A stretch of 64,000 nucleotides of DNA from NCBI GenBank assembly GCA_947311845.1, contig CAMZMU010000040.1, positions 69,731,560 to 69,795,559 of the forward strand, given 5' to 3'. Shown here piece by piece: positions 23,401 to 35,243 of this stretch. A program made the translations under genes and the position numbers. Origin of the DNA: Poa pratensis (lineage: Eukaryota; Streptophyta; Magnoliopsida; Poales; Poaceae). Under the pieces are notes generated by a model. It did no database searches. It was given only the letters and a program-made list of their open reading frames with translations, and was not told the origin of the DNA. Each line of letters opens with the position of its first letter. Position 1 is the first letter of the stretch.

Positions 23401-23861
23401 AGAATCAGGCAAAACTTCTCGCCCCTGGTTAGGCAGTTGAATTCGTATTGTTGGTCAAAATTATATGTAATTTGGGGCAAGTTTCATGTGAACCTGTTGT
23501 AAAAAGGGGGATACATGTTTGCTTTTTTAACTAGGCAACTTTGATGTATTACTGGGCAAGTTATGGATGATGTTTAGGCAACTTATTGTGTAATGCTGGG
23601 CAACTTAGTTTGTAGTTTTCAAGCATGGAGATTGATATAGCCGAAACTTTGTTTCGTAGTTTACCTAGGCAACTTTTACCTAGTACTGTGCAACTCTTGG
23701 TAGTTGTTTAGGTAACAAAAAAATAGAGGAACTTTTTCGTTCATACATGGAGATTGATATAGTCAACATGTTTGCACGTTACAGAATGGAGTAACTTTAC
23801 ATTAAAAAAACAAAAATGGGCCTAAGAAAATTGCTGGTTAGGAATTAAAAACTTACCACCC
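23401..23861. other. short spacer between the convergent transposase and protease genes
   Basis: About 460 bp of AT-rich DNA between the two stop codons. It holds several copies of 'GGGCAA(C/G)TT' and 'AGGCAACTT' (near 23534, 23561, 23576, 23597, 23673), and both 3' untranslated regions must lie here. No gene is present. Confidence 0.6.
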
Positions 23862-26800
23862 CTAATTAAAGTGCACAACATCTCTCCATTCAGCTTTATT
23901 GTGTACAGATGTTAACCAGCCATGAGTCATTAGTTTCCGCATGTTCGGGACCTCTTTGCCCGTGTAGCCTGGTACTTGCCTACCTTCCCAGCTCTGAGCA
24001 TTAGCAAGAGTGCAGACCCCGCAGTCATGGCTTAAAAAAATGAAAAATGAACAACTTTGCATCAGATGTTGTGTCCCAAAAAAACACACACAAAAAATGG
24101 CATTCGAAGGTACAAAGTTTTTGGGGGTACACATGTACTAAGTGTGAAACAAACCAAGTACGATTTTGTGCTTACTTTGTGGGTTGCCTCGGTACTTGTA
24201 TTTCTTGGAGGCCAAAAGGCTCAAGTGATATTTTTGATTTCTTGTAGTTCTTTTCCCATAAGGCGCGGACTTGAGAAATGATCTTGAGTGCGCAATTCTT
24301 GAGGCTCCTGTCCTTTAATGTCCTCAATGAGTCAAGGACTTGATATTTCCTGTCTCTGATATTTATGTTGAATAGGAAGTAATGATTGATTGGCTCGGTT
24401 GTCTCGATTGACTTTGTATCTAAAGGCTGGATGACGGGTAGCATGATCTGTGACCAAAAATGCATTTCCAGGGCAAATGTTAGCTACAGAATATGCAATA
24501 CGTGTTGGATTTTTAGGCAACAAAATCCATTTTTGTCAGGCAACAAAGAAAAAATGGCTGCCTTGATATTAGGCAACTAAAAAAATGTCATATGTTTTCC
24601 GAATAGAAAAAAAGGCACCTAAAAAAGCCTTTCAATGACCAAAAAAAAAGATGGCTATGTGATGCAGATTTCGATGGATATTGTGCAACTTAAATAAAGT
24701 ATTGCACAAAAAAAGCATGTTGAAAAGGAACTAACCATATCTTTTTTGTCCAGACGATTGTCTTTACTGAACAATTTACTAATTTCAGCTCCCTCGTGCA
24801 CTCCCTGCTGGAGGCGTGTCTGCATACATTGTTCCTTGTTGGTAACAAAAACTGATAAAAAAAAGGAAAAAACGGAAGGGTGGGGCGGGGGGAACGAATA
24901 AATTTGACTCACTGCTATCCTTAAAGGCATTATAACCTTCTTCGAGGTAGCTGGCAAGCTGTTGTTGATTGCCTGTATTCCAATTTCCATGACAGACGTG
25001 TGTAGCCAACCCCCTGGTTTCACTGACTCTGATACTTCCTTGAGGGTGACGGGAAAATCGTTGAAGTTTACAACAGGCGGGCTACCAAAAAAAGAAGAAA
25101 AACACACGGCAAGAAAAAGCATGTTAGCCAACCACTCCCACTAGGGAAAAATTGTAAAAAGCAACTTCCGCATACATTTTGGCTATAAAAAAAGTTTATT
25201 TTGAAGCAACTAAAACTGTGGCAGTACGCAACTAAAAAACTGTGCTAATACGAAACAAACCAATGCTGTTACTAGGCAACAAATGCTGTGGTACTAGGCA
25301 ACAAATGCTGTGCTACTAGGCAACAAATACTGTTCTACTAGGCAATTAGAAACTGTGCTACTAGGTAACAAAAAAGAGAAGCTACTTCGAAATTTAGTAC
25401 CTCTCATCTTCGATTTGTCCACGCCTTGTGTACTTTCTGCCATGCAACAAAACTAGAGCATATAGCCTTTGACTTCAGTGCTACAAGCAAATTGCTTCTT
25501 GTTTCCCACATCCACGTAGGACTGCATGTGTGCGGGCGGGTTTATTACTCTCCTAACCTGCTGTGGAGGCCCGCTCGAACTGCCGGTGCCATCTGAGTTT
25601 GGACCTCCAGTCTCTACGTCTGTTTGCTTAACCGGTGTCTCGAAAGTAGATGGTGAGTGCGCAGACTTTCCCACAGAGATTTTTGCGCTTTGAGTCTCGA
25701 TTGTTCCTCTGCCTCAAGGCATAATTTTATAGCTCCTCAGAATACAGTGAATCAAGAAGAATGTCCCCGATGCCTGCAGTGGCTGCAGGTTTTGCTTCTG
25801 TGTCGGTTTCTGGTGGCGTGTCAAAATCAGGACCGAGGCTAAAACTAGGGGCATCGGGGGAATCGCGGTAGCCATCTCTGATGCGGCTGGATGGGGTACT
25901 GCTTGGTATATTCTGCTCTGGTGCTGACTTGCTCTTCTCTGAATATCCATGCATGTTGCTTGGTTTCCCTAATTTTTGCAGTATGTTTGCGAGATCTTCT
26001 GCTGTCACCGCACATCTATTTGCTTCAGCCGGAAGCGGTGGAGGGCAAGTCTGCCTTGTAGCTTGGCTGAATTTAGCTTTGATAGTTCCACTGCCAGAAG
26101 GCGTAGTGTGTGTCGATGTGGGAAAAATGTTTTCCTTCTGTGTTACCACTTCACTTGTCAGGTATGAGCCTGTTGTTGACTGCGTAGTGCAAGTTGTTGC
26201 CTGCATCATTGATGGCGATGCCTGCATCCTAGCTGTTGTTGCCTGTAAGTTGCATGATGTCGCCTGGGGTGGACGTACGATTGACTGACGTGGTACCGTC
26301 AAATTCGACCTCATCACCCTTGATGGGACTGGAACTGGTCGCTCTGGAATATAAGAAGCTGTCACTGGCAGTGTGCTTTGTTGGATTTTGTAACTTGAAC
26401 TGTCTTGAGGCATTTGGACCACCTGAACCTCATCAAGCACATCCTTCTGTCTGTATGGTGCCTTAAATGCCTCAATGCATACTGCAGTTGCCTTTTCTGC
26501 TGATGGAATTGCTTTTCCTGAAGGTGTATTTCCCTTCTCTGCTAGGAGGGTTGCCTCAGCAATCATCAAGTTAGACGACAGCTTCGGGCTTTCATCCCAT
26601 ATAATTGCCCTTCCTATTTGTGGAGTTGCCTCATCTGCACCTGAAGTTGCCCTCTCTGCTAATGAAGTTGCCTTGATGCTCTGCAGTGTACACAACTCTG
26701 CTGGGCTTTCATCCCATATAACTGCCTTCTGTGCTGTTGGAGTTGCATCATATGCAGGTAAAGTTGCCCTCCGACAGTTGGAGTTGCCTTCTCTGGAGGA

Positions 26801-29800
26801 TATGCATTAGGGTGCTGCTGGACTTGTCCATGATCAGGAGTGTCAGCCCCCCTTGTGCCTTTTCTCGCTGCTTAGCCTTGGCCCTCCTAGCACTTATCTC
26901 TTTGATAATCGTGGCTGCTGTTTTTCTTGTTGAACAGTGTTGTGCTGGTTCTTTCATTACTCCAAGCGATTCTTCAAACCACTCGTTGTATGTTCCCTGG
27001 GAGTAGGCACCGTGCAGCACTGGGTCATCTAGCTCATATCCAACACTGGTTTGTTTCATCTCAAACATGTGTCGGAGGTTGTTCAAGTCATGTGGGCAAT
27101 CTTCATCCCAAACAACTGCCTCTTCTAGTAGTGGTATTTCAGGGGTTTTACTTCTCATGTCCATCTTGCACATGTCCAGCAAGGAGTACTCGCGCTCTTC
27201 TTCACTAGGTCTGTTGGTGGTGACAGCCTTTCCCTTTGTGTTCTGCTGTGCATTGCCTTTACTCCTTAATCCATAAACTTTCCTAGTACCAACGTCAGCC
27301 GGGGTGGTGGCATTGTTGTCTGCCCCTTCATCTGCAGCTTCCCCTGATCCAGTACCACCATTGTTTCCTCCAGTGTCACCATCATCATCGTTCTTGCTAC
27401 TGGGACCTCCCCCCACAACATCATGAACTTCATCATCCTTGTCTTCATCCTTGTCGTTGTCACTGTCGTCTGATTTGTCAGGCTGCGGTGCATCATTTCC
27501 TCCCAGGTTGACTGTGCAGTCTTCATCTTCTTCACCGTCAGTGCGTTGACTTATTCTGTTTGTAAGAGAAAATCCAACACAAAATGAGTGGGACAGTCAG
27601 TCAAACAAAAACTGCTAAGTGAATGTAGCACAAAAAAAATTGGAAAAAAGAAAAATGTGTGCTCATTTTATTGGGCAACTATGCTACCATGTGCTGGCAA
27701 AAATGATTGCATCTGCTAGTAAATTTCCTTTCATAACTGGGCAACAAAAAAACATAGGAAAAAAGTGAATGCAAAAGTGAGCAACTAAACTGTCAGGTTA
27801 TGAGCAACTATCTTCTTTTAATGAGCAACTACGAGTGCAATAGTGAGCAACTAAAAAAACAACTTGAAGAACCCCTATTTAGTGAACAAACCTTGCATCA
27901 TCTTCGCTTTCTGTGTCATTTAGATCGACATGAACGCTTTCCTCTTCATCTGATTCTGCAGTCTCTGTATCTTCTATAATCACAGTCTTCTCTGCTGTCT
28001 TTGTTTTGGGTTGCCTCTTCAGAGGCCTTTGTTCAGCTTCAACATCCCTTTCATTGGTATTCTTCGGTTGCGCTGTTGTACGTTTCTTCTTGGAGAACCT
28101 CTGCTCAACACCTTCAGTAGGTCTGCTGCCAGAGCTTTGACATTCCTCCAACTTACCAACACCTTGCACAAACTTAGCGAGTGATTCTTCAAATTCTGAG
28201 CACAAGCCGTGAAGCAAAGCACCGAATTTCCTCTTTTTCTGCGTGATATTATGCATTAGCTTTAAAAAAATGGATTTGATATGGATCATATGTCAGTGTA
28301 AAAAAACAGGGGGAGTGTCTTCTGATTTATGGGCAACTAGGCAACAAAAATGTAGTGGTACTGGGCAACAAAAAAACTGTTGTGCTAGGCAACAAAATGT
28401 AGTGGTACTGGGCAACAAATAATATGCTGCTAGGCAACAAATAATGTGCTTCTAGGCAACAAAATACTATGCTGCTAGGCAATTAGAAACTGTGCAACTA
28501 GGTAACAAAAAAAGCTACTACTGGTCGTAGGGAACTCACTCTCTGGTCGTAGTTAGCAGGGAGATTGGCACAGACAAATTGTTCAGCTTTTAACAAGCCG
28601 CCAAACAGCCCTGTTTGGACGCTGTCTCTGAATTTCTCTTTCAACTGTTTTGAGACAAAAAAAAGCCATAAAAAAGGAAATGAGCAACAAACAAGGTTAA
28701 AAAATCACAAGCAGTGAAAAGTATAAGAAAAAATTGTGTTCTGCTTATATAGAAAAGGGCAACATTAAGAAACTTACTTGCAATTTCCCAAAAACTCCCT
28801 TTGAGATTTTATCCTTATTCATTACTTTCTTGACTAAAATTGCGTCCCATGCATTTATGCGTGGCACGCAATCACTGATAACCTCGTCGACCTCCAACGC
28901 ATCAAGATACCGCATCTATGGAAGTTGTGGGACATGAAAAAATATTAATAAGGAAACGATAGTAACGTTTAAAAAATGAGCATGCATGTCACTGTGAGAA
29001 AAAAAACATGTGCTGACAAATCTGAACGCTAACATGTGGGAAGAATGTGCTTGTAACCATAAATCAGAAAAAAGTGTTCTGAAAAAAATGAGCAACTACC
29101 TATCTAAATAATAACCAACTATGATGAACTATGATTGATCTAATAAGCAACTGGAAGGACATTATTGAGCAACTAAACGAATATAGATACTGTAAAACGT
29201 AGAACCGAGAAAAGATGGTACAAGGGGAGTGACAGATGCTTACGACAAGATTGTAAACGCAGCAGGACACGGATTTCTTGTTCACCTGATCTAGGAAGGC
29301 AAATCTTGTCTGATCAATAACAAACTGACAGATGTTCGAGTTCGACAGGAGGTCAAGATCAGAAACTGCTAAATAGCAGCGAGGGCTAACTTTTAGCCCG
29401 GTAGTTGGTGCGAGGAAGCAGTCGAAGGCTAGAACAGCCCATGCACGCTCAAACTTTTCGTCGTGTGCTCCGTTCATTTTCTTTATCATTTCACACCATG
29501 CATTCAACGATGGAGCAACGTTGCCCGGTATGAACTCATACTCCTCATTGAAAGCTTTGGTGACTTCTGCATTGCACTCCCAACAGACCTTCAAACCAGA
29601 GTTGGGGAGGCCCCACATCAAGTGTACACTATCTGCATCCACAGGTACCCTCCCCCTGTTGGGGATCACTAACTCTGACTTCAACGGGTCATAACACTTC
29701 ATTACCCATTGACTGAGGTCAGCTGGCATTGTGGTAGCTCCGATTGAAAGCAACCCCCCAAGACCCCTTTTGATGATGGCAATTTTTTGGTCAGTTGATA

Positions 29801-30285
29801 AATCTTTGTTGAGCGTAACCAGCCTTAATGGAGATTCCCTATTTCTTAGGATGTCCTGCATAAAAAAGGGATGAAGGTGAAAAAGCAACTATCAGAAGTC
29901 TGGAAAAAAAAGGTGATGCCCTGCATCTACTACTAAAACAAAAGTAGCAAAAATAAGTAACTAAACCCACATTTTGAACATCTGATGTCTTGTTCTTTTC
30001 TTCTTCATTAGCTTTTGAGCTCTCCGGCTTTTCTATCACAATATCTGTCTTCCTTCTTTTAGGAGGTGCACCACGCATAGCTGCGGCCTTATGTTTCCGC
30101 GTAGGGGTAGCAACCTTCGAAACCTGAAAAAACAGATATGTATAGGCTTGGGGGTTAAAAAAGCACCCAAAAAAAAGCCTATACTGGTCTCACAAAAAAA
30201 AGATATGGGACATGAGACCTACCTCCCCTTTGCCCTTGACGGGCTCGGGATCCCCACCAGCTGCTGGATCTCCGCTACCAGCCAT
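23862..30285 (-). pseudogene. Ulp1/C48 SUMO-protease-like gene of the MULE unit, broken
   Basis: Spliced exons read in frame from ATG 30285: 30285-30223, 30123-29971, 29855-29244, 28915-28778, 28644-28540, 28259-27892, then from about 27556. Exon 3 holds a conserved region (IIKRGLGGLLSIGATTMP, MWGLPNSG) typical of plant transposon Ulp1 proteins. The middle is acidic and low-complexity, with repeats such as AIIWDESPK and AVIWDESPA. C-terminal exons (25081-24913, about 24836-24739, about 24483-24173, 24030-23862) carry the peptidase: HYFLFNINIRDRKYQVLDSL supplies the histidine and aspartate and NHDCGVCTLANAQ the cysteine. Breaks include a frame change near 26750-26800, another near 25680-25730 and a TAG after GYML near 25455. 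An upstream donor at 30947 and acceptor before 30297 suggest a 5' untranslated intron. Related proteins remove SUMO or similar tags; the role in transposons is unclear. Confidence 0.75.
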
Positions 30286-31679
30286 ACTCGGAAAACCTGT
30301 AGCATGAAGGTGAAAAAAAGAGTGATTCAAAGTGTCTCCAGCATCTTCATCCATTTTAAAAAAACACATGAGGAAAAAAGATGGGCAACTGAATCAGCTG
30401 CTATTGGCAAAAAAACCTATCTCATATACATTTCCTGATGGTCTGGACATCATCCCCCTAATGGTGTGGGCAACATCTTATGATAGTTTGGGCATCCTTC
30501 CCTGGATGGTATGGCAACATCCCTGATGATATGGGCAAAACCTACTACATGTGTGGGCAGCTTCTACTGGACGTCTGGGCAACTACTACTGGATAACTGG
30601 GCAACTACTACTGGACAACTGGGCAAATCGAACTTTCCGTCTGCACAACTCCTGCTACACGTCTGAGCAACTCTCATATGGTAACTCACTAACTAGCCAT
30701 GCAACTGGCAGAAATCAAAAACACCATGCGAACGAAGAATACAGACTTCATAGATACATCTCCTCCATCCCCTGACAACCCTAGATCTACCGAGAAACAG
30801 AGCACAAAACAATCATCCGCCTCAGTCACGGGAGAAAATAGACCAGGGACTCTAAAAATGGTGAAAGCTAACAAATCGAGAGCGCTCTAACTCCGACTAC
30901 CGCGAAAAGCATGTTGAGGAGCGCGTACGATCTGGCGATGCACTCACCTGCGGGAGACCCTCTCGTCGGAGCTGACCCTCCTCCGCCTGTTGTCGCAGCT
31001 CCACGCAGCGCTTGTCGCCGAACCTCCCCACGCCTGCCGCGCAGCCGCCGGTCGCCGAACCTCTCGCCACCCCTCGTCTATCGCCGCTCCTCCGCAGCAC
31101 CGCCTAAAACAGCCGAATCCTCTGGAGCACCGCCCACCGCCCACCGCTGCCGCTCTCCGCACCACCTAAACCTCGCCGCTGCTTCGATCTCAGCTTCCCC
31201 GCCGCAAATCTCGCCGCCCCCGTGGTGATTCCCTCCTTCCCCGCGAAAATCAGGAGGAATGCGGTGGGGAAAGCGCGCGTGGGCGGAGAGGAACTGCCCC
31301 GAGAGCGGCGCGTGCGGGATGGAAATGCGGCCGCTACGTGCACGCACGCGAACTGACCTGGGTACGGGACGGATTCGGGACGAAAAGAAGCTACGTGCAC
31401 GCACGCGGGACCGCTCCGACCAGGTGGACCCTGGCGCACGAATCGCGACGGAGGAGCGGGATCGGACGACTCACGAGCGGCCGTTCGCTTCGCCCAGATA
31501 ACGCGTACGCGTAAGGAAGCTTTTAGGTTTTTCTTTTTCTTTCTGAGGATATGGCTAGGTTTTCATGGTTGTCGGGTCTTTGAGCTACAGCCCAATAATG
31601 ATTTGTGGGGTGCTCGTGGGCTAGAGAGGGTTGCTCGAACTACTCCATCCTGGTAAAAAAATCTATAAAAAAATCTATA
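30286..31679 (-). promoter_or_regulatory. leader, 5'UTR intron and promoter side of the Ulp1-like gene
   Basis: On the minus strand CAG|GTGAGTG at 30948/30947 is a strong donor and CTACAG| near 30297 a matching acceptor, so a 650-bp 5'UTR intron is likely. It contains GGGCAAC motifs (30440-30670). The GC-rich 30950-31500 stretch would be the leader and promoter; frames there (30911-31501 plus, 31078-31439 minus) look like chance frames. 'ctacgtgcacgcacgcg' occurs twice (31334 and 31389), a short direct repeat. The right end of the MULE should lie between here and 31550, but I could not pair it with a left end. Confidence 0.45.
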
Positions 31680-32703
31680 CTCCCTCCGTTCCCAAATATA
31701 AGATGTTTTAGACTTTGTCCACATACACATGTATACAAATATATTTAGACATATTTCATATGTATGTTCACTTATTTGTGTATGTATCTAGACAACATGT
31801 GTAATATCTAAAGCATCTTACATTTGGCTGCTCCTGCTCCCCCTGTCCCCGCGTCGCTCCGCTTGGTGCGACATGGGAGGCGAAACCCTAACCCCCAAAA
31901 AAGCTTCCCCTTCCCCGTCTCCTCCCCCCTCTGCCGCCGGAGGACGCCGGCGGCCTCGCTCCGCGCGGTAGACGGTGGCGGCGGGGAGGCTCGCTCCTCT
32001 CCTGCCTTGGGTCGCCCTGGTGGTTCCCTGCCGGTGAGGCCCTCGCAGGGGAGCTCGGACGCTGGGGCCGTGGCCCTGGGAGGCGGATGCTGCGGCGAGC
32101 GGTGCGCGCGGGTGCTGTCCGCTCTCCTCGGACCGCTAGGGCGGCAGGGTGAGCGGGGGTGGCGGCTGGTCTTCGGCCGGTCGTCAGATCTGGAGGTTGT
32201 GGTCCTCCTCCACCTCGCCTTGCTCCCCTCTCGCCTCGCCGGTTCTGAGGGTCAGCTTCTCGCTGCCATATGAGTCGGCGGAGTGGCGCGGCGTTGGGAG
32301 TGGTGGGGTATGGGAGACCGAGCGAAAGCTCTGGCTGGTGTTTGCTAGCCCGACGACGGCGACGCCCACGGGCGCCGTAGCCCTCCTTGGAGGCGTCGTG
32401 GTGGTCTCCGTCCCCTTCCTCCGTCCCGGGTGAAAACCCAAGGTCCTTTGGACCGGGCAATGGCGGCGCATCGGTGTCGCGGGCTCCTTGGAGACATTGC
32501 CATGGGACGAGGTGCTCCAGCGCTGTTGGTGAGTTGGTGTGTGGACGTGCAGCGGCGCAGGCGGCGTCTTTGTCTTGGCTCCGGTTGAAGTTCTTCAACT
32601 CAGATGTTTGCAGGTTTTTTCTTGCGGCTGCGGTGTCTATCTCTTTGCGGGCACTTCTTGCCGGCGGTTCGGCGCCGTCGAGCCTGGCGAGGGGATAGGG
32701 GTC

Positions 32704-34290
32704 TGATACGTCTCAAACGTATCTATAATTTCTGATGTTCCATGTTGATATTATACCAATTGTTACATGTTTTATATACACTTCATAGCATTTTTATGCA
32801 TTTTCTGGGACTAACCTATTAAAAAGATGCCACAGTGCCAGTTCCTGTTTTCTGCTGTTTTTGTATTCCAGAAAAGCTAGTCTGGAAATATTCTCGGAAT
32901 TGGACGAAACTTGGACAGAACCTCCTATTTTTCCAACACGAAGACGGAGTCCAGAGGAGAGACGGAGGAGGGCCACGTGGCACCCACACCATGGGGCCGC
33001 GCGGCCCCCCTGCCGCCGTGGGGTGGTGTGGGGCCCTCGTGGCTCCGCAGCCGCCGCCCTTTCGCCTATTTATTCTTCCCGACGCGAAAACCCTAAACAC
33101 CCGAGCCATTATCCACGAAAAGTTTCAGAGACGCCGCCGCCGTCAACCCTAGCTCGGGAGGGTTCAGAAGCTCTTCCCGGCACCCTGCCGGAGAGGGGAA
33201 TCATCACCGGAGGGCTCTACATCACCATGCCTGCCTCCGGAGTGATGCGTGAGTAGTTCATCCTTGGACTACGGGTCCATGGCAGTAGCTAGATGGTTGT
33301 CTCTCCACTTTATGCTATCATGTTTAGATCTTGTGAGCTGCCTATCATGATCAAGATCATCTTATTGTAATGCTACATGTTGTGTTTGCTGGGATCCGAT
33401 GAATATTGAATACTATGTCAAGTTGATTATCAATCTATCTTATATGTTATTTATGATCTTGCATGCTTTCCGTTACTAGTAGATGCTTTGGCCAAGTAGA
33501 TGCTTGTAACTCCAAGAGTGAGTATTTATGCTAGATAGTGGGTTCATGCCTCCGGTAATCTGGGAGAGTGACAATAACTTCTAAGATTGTGGATGTGCTG
33601 TTGCCACTAGGGATAAAATAACCGATGCTTAGCTTAAGGGTACGCCGTTAGGTCTAATGCATTTGTTTACATTACGCACATTACTTAATGCAATTATCCG
33701 TTGCTTGCAACTTAATACCAACGGGGAACTCGGTATGACAACCTGGCGGTGGATTATTAGTCATAGACGCTGTTGGATAACGGTCTATGTATTTTGTCGT
33801 AATGCCCACATGAATATCATAGTAATCATCATGTCATATATATGCATTGTCATGCGCTCAATATTTTGTCAATTGCCCAGCTGTAATTTGTTCACCCAGC
33901 ATGTTAGTTATCTTTTATGGAGAGACACCACTAGTGAACTGTGGACCCCGGTCCATTCTTTTACACTGATAATACAACCAACTGCAAACATGTTCCTTTT
34001 CATTCTCTGCAATTTACTACTGTTTTCCACACCATACGTTTAATCCTTTGTTTTCAGCAAGCCGGTGAGATTGACAACCTCACTGTTTCGTTGGGGCAAA
34101 GTAGTTTGATTGTGTTGTGTGCAGATTCCACGTTGGTGATCGTAAACGGCGCCACCAACAACCTTCAGAAGTGATTTCTTGCTCCTACTGGTTCGATTAA
34201 ACCTTGGTTTCATACTGAGGGAAACTGCTGCTACACTGCTTCATACCTTCCTCTTGGGGTCTCCCAACGAACGTGTGATCCACGCAATCA
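32704..34290 (+). repeat. LTR copy 1 (5' LTR, 1587 bp)
   Basis: Complete from TGATACG to AATCA, preceded by GGGTC. A 'ctatttattcttcc' TATA-like segment at about 33065 and the following leader fit LTR promoter layout. It agrees with LTR copy 2 at more than ten positions where copy 3 differs. Frames inside it (for example 32835-33256, 33657-34174) are LTR sequence, not genes. Confidence 0.9.
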
Positions 34291-34301
34291 AGCTCTTTTT
34301 C

Positions 34302-34319
34302 TGGCGCCGTTGCCGGGGA
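34302..34319 (+). other. primer-binding site, tRNA-Asp type
   Basis: TGGCGCCGTTGCCGGGGA lies 11 bases after the LTR end and is complementary to the 3' end of plant tRNA-Asp, the usual primer in Athila-type elements. Confidence 0.85.
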
Positions 34320-34492
34320 GCAAGAGGATTTCTGCAAGGGGAGTTTCACGCTTCCAATCTCTTTACTTTGTTATTGTCTTGCTTAGTTTATTTTTATTTA
34401 GTCTTGTTTGCTTTATTTATCAAAAACACAAAAAAATTAGTTACTTTTATTTTCAAGTTGTTATCTTTCTGTTTTGTTTTAATTTTGCTAAA

Positions 34493-35243
34493 ATGAGTAC
34501 CCCTGAAATTGAAGTTCGGTCCTTTAAGCAACAAGGTGGAGAAAGTTTAAAAGATGCTTGGTATAGGATCAGTGATGCTCACCGTAGATGTGCTAAAAAA
34601 ATTCTACCATGATCCTTCTTAGAAATTTTTATGTTGGTATCACTAGTTGGTATCGGTATGTTCTAGATACTCTGACAGGAGGCAACTTTCTGGGGACTCC
34701 TGCTTTGGAAGCACGCAATATAATTGAAAGTTTGGTAGGAACACCACCTATTAATGATCTTAAAATTGAGACTACTTTGGAAGATGTTATAAAAAAATTG
34801 GAGTCCATGGAGAAAAACTTGCCGGATTTGCTTGGTAGTTCTAGCAAAGTTAATGAATCACTGGAGATATTAATAAAATTGCTATTTTAGAAGCTAGCAC
34901 TGGCCATGATAATCAAAACTTCAGGATAGGTGAATTAGAGGATACTCTAAGTTCAACTTTCTCCTCTATCAAGTTTAAAAAGCAGAAAGCTTTTGTGGGG
35001 AAAGAGCAAAAATTCATGTATGTTCGAAAAGTGCCTCAACCAAAACCCCCTAATGTGCTTAAAACTGATAAAATTGAGGGTGAATCACATAATGAATTAT
35101 TTAAATTTGCTTCCCAAGAATTACCTGAACCAAAAATGCCTATTGTTACAAGCTGTGTTTTTGAGGAAGTTTTTGATGATTTGATGCTTCATCACTTGGA
35201 AACACTTGATTCTTACTTTCTGCGCCTAGCTGAAAGGCGTTAA
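34493..35243 (+). pseudogene. gag remnant of the Athila-type element, two frameshifts
   Basis: The reading starts MSTPEIEVRSFKQQGGESLK, continues AWYRISDAHRRC, then after a shift near the A-run at about 34598 continues MILLRNFYVGITSWYRYVLD and TLTGGNFLGTPALEA, as in Athila-lineage gag. A second shift near 34870 leads to ILEASTGHDNQNF and on to a stop at 35243. Only the N-terminal part of gag is present, without a zinc knuckle, and no protease, RT or integrase follows. The mutations mean this copy makes no full capsid protein. Confidence 0.8.

Larger units (their letters stand above)
19740..30680. repeat. dispersed GGGCAAC/AGGCAACA motif through non-coding parts of the MULE unit
   Basis: Introns and flanks of both genes contain many copies of GGGCAACT or AGGCAACAAA, with dense groups at 23530-23710, 25230-25380, 27680-27850, 28320-28510 and 30440-30670. 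The same word occurs reversed (TTGCCC) in the transposase introns near 21410-21560. The exons largely lack it. Its confinement to this 11-kb block supports treating the two genes as one unit. Whether it binds transposase or is just an internal repeat is unknown. Confidence 0.55.

Noticed and set aside
25230..25380. CRISPR-like regular repeats ('taggcaacaaatgctgtg')
   Set aside because: Short, degenerate, irregularly spaced repeats in a plant transposon intron; CRISPR arrays do not occur in this setting.
19131..31490. GAACGGCCG near 19131 and its inverse near 31478-31487 as MULE terminal repeats
   Set aside because: The match extends only about 9-10 bp and no 9-bp target duplication could be paired, so the element ends are left undefined.
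32835..33256. Repeated plus-strand frames (also at 37918-38338 and 39778-40191) as a small gene family
   Set aside because: All three are the same part of the LTR copies; their openness is incidental.
34302..34319. tRNA-like match
   Set aside because: Only the 3' complementary 18 bases are present, directly after an LTR; it is the primer-binding site, not a tRNA gene.
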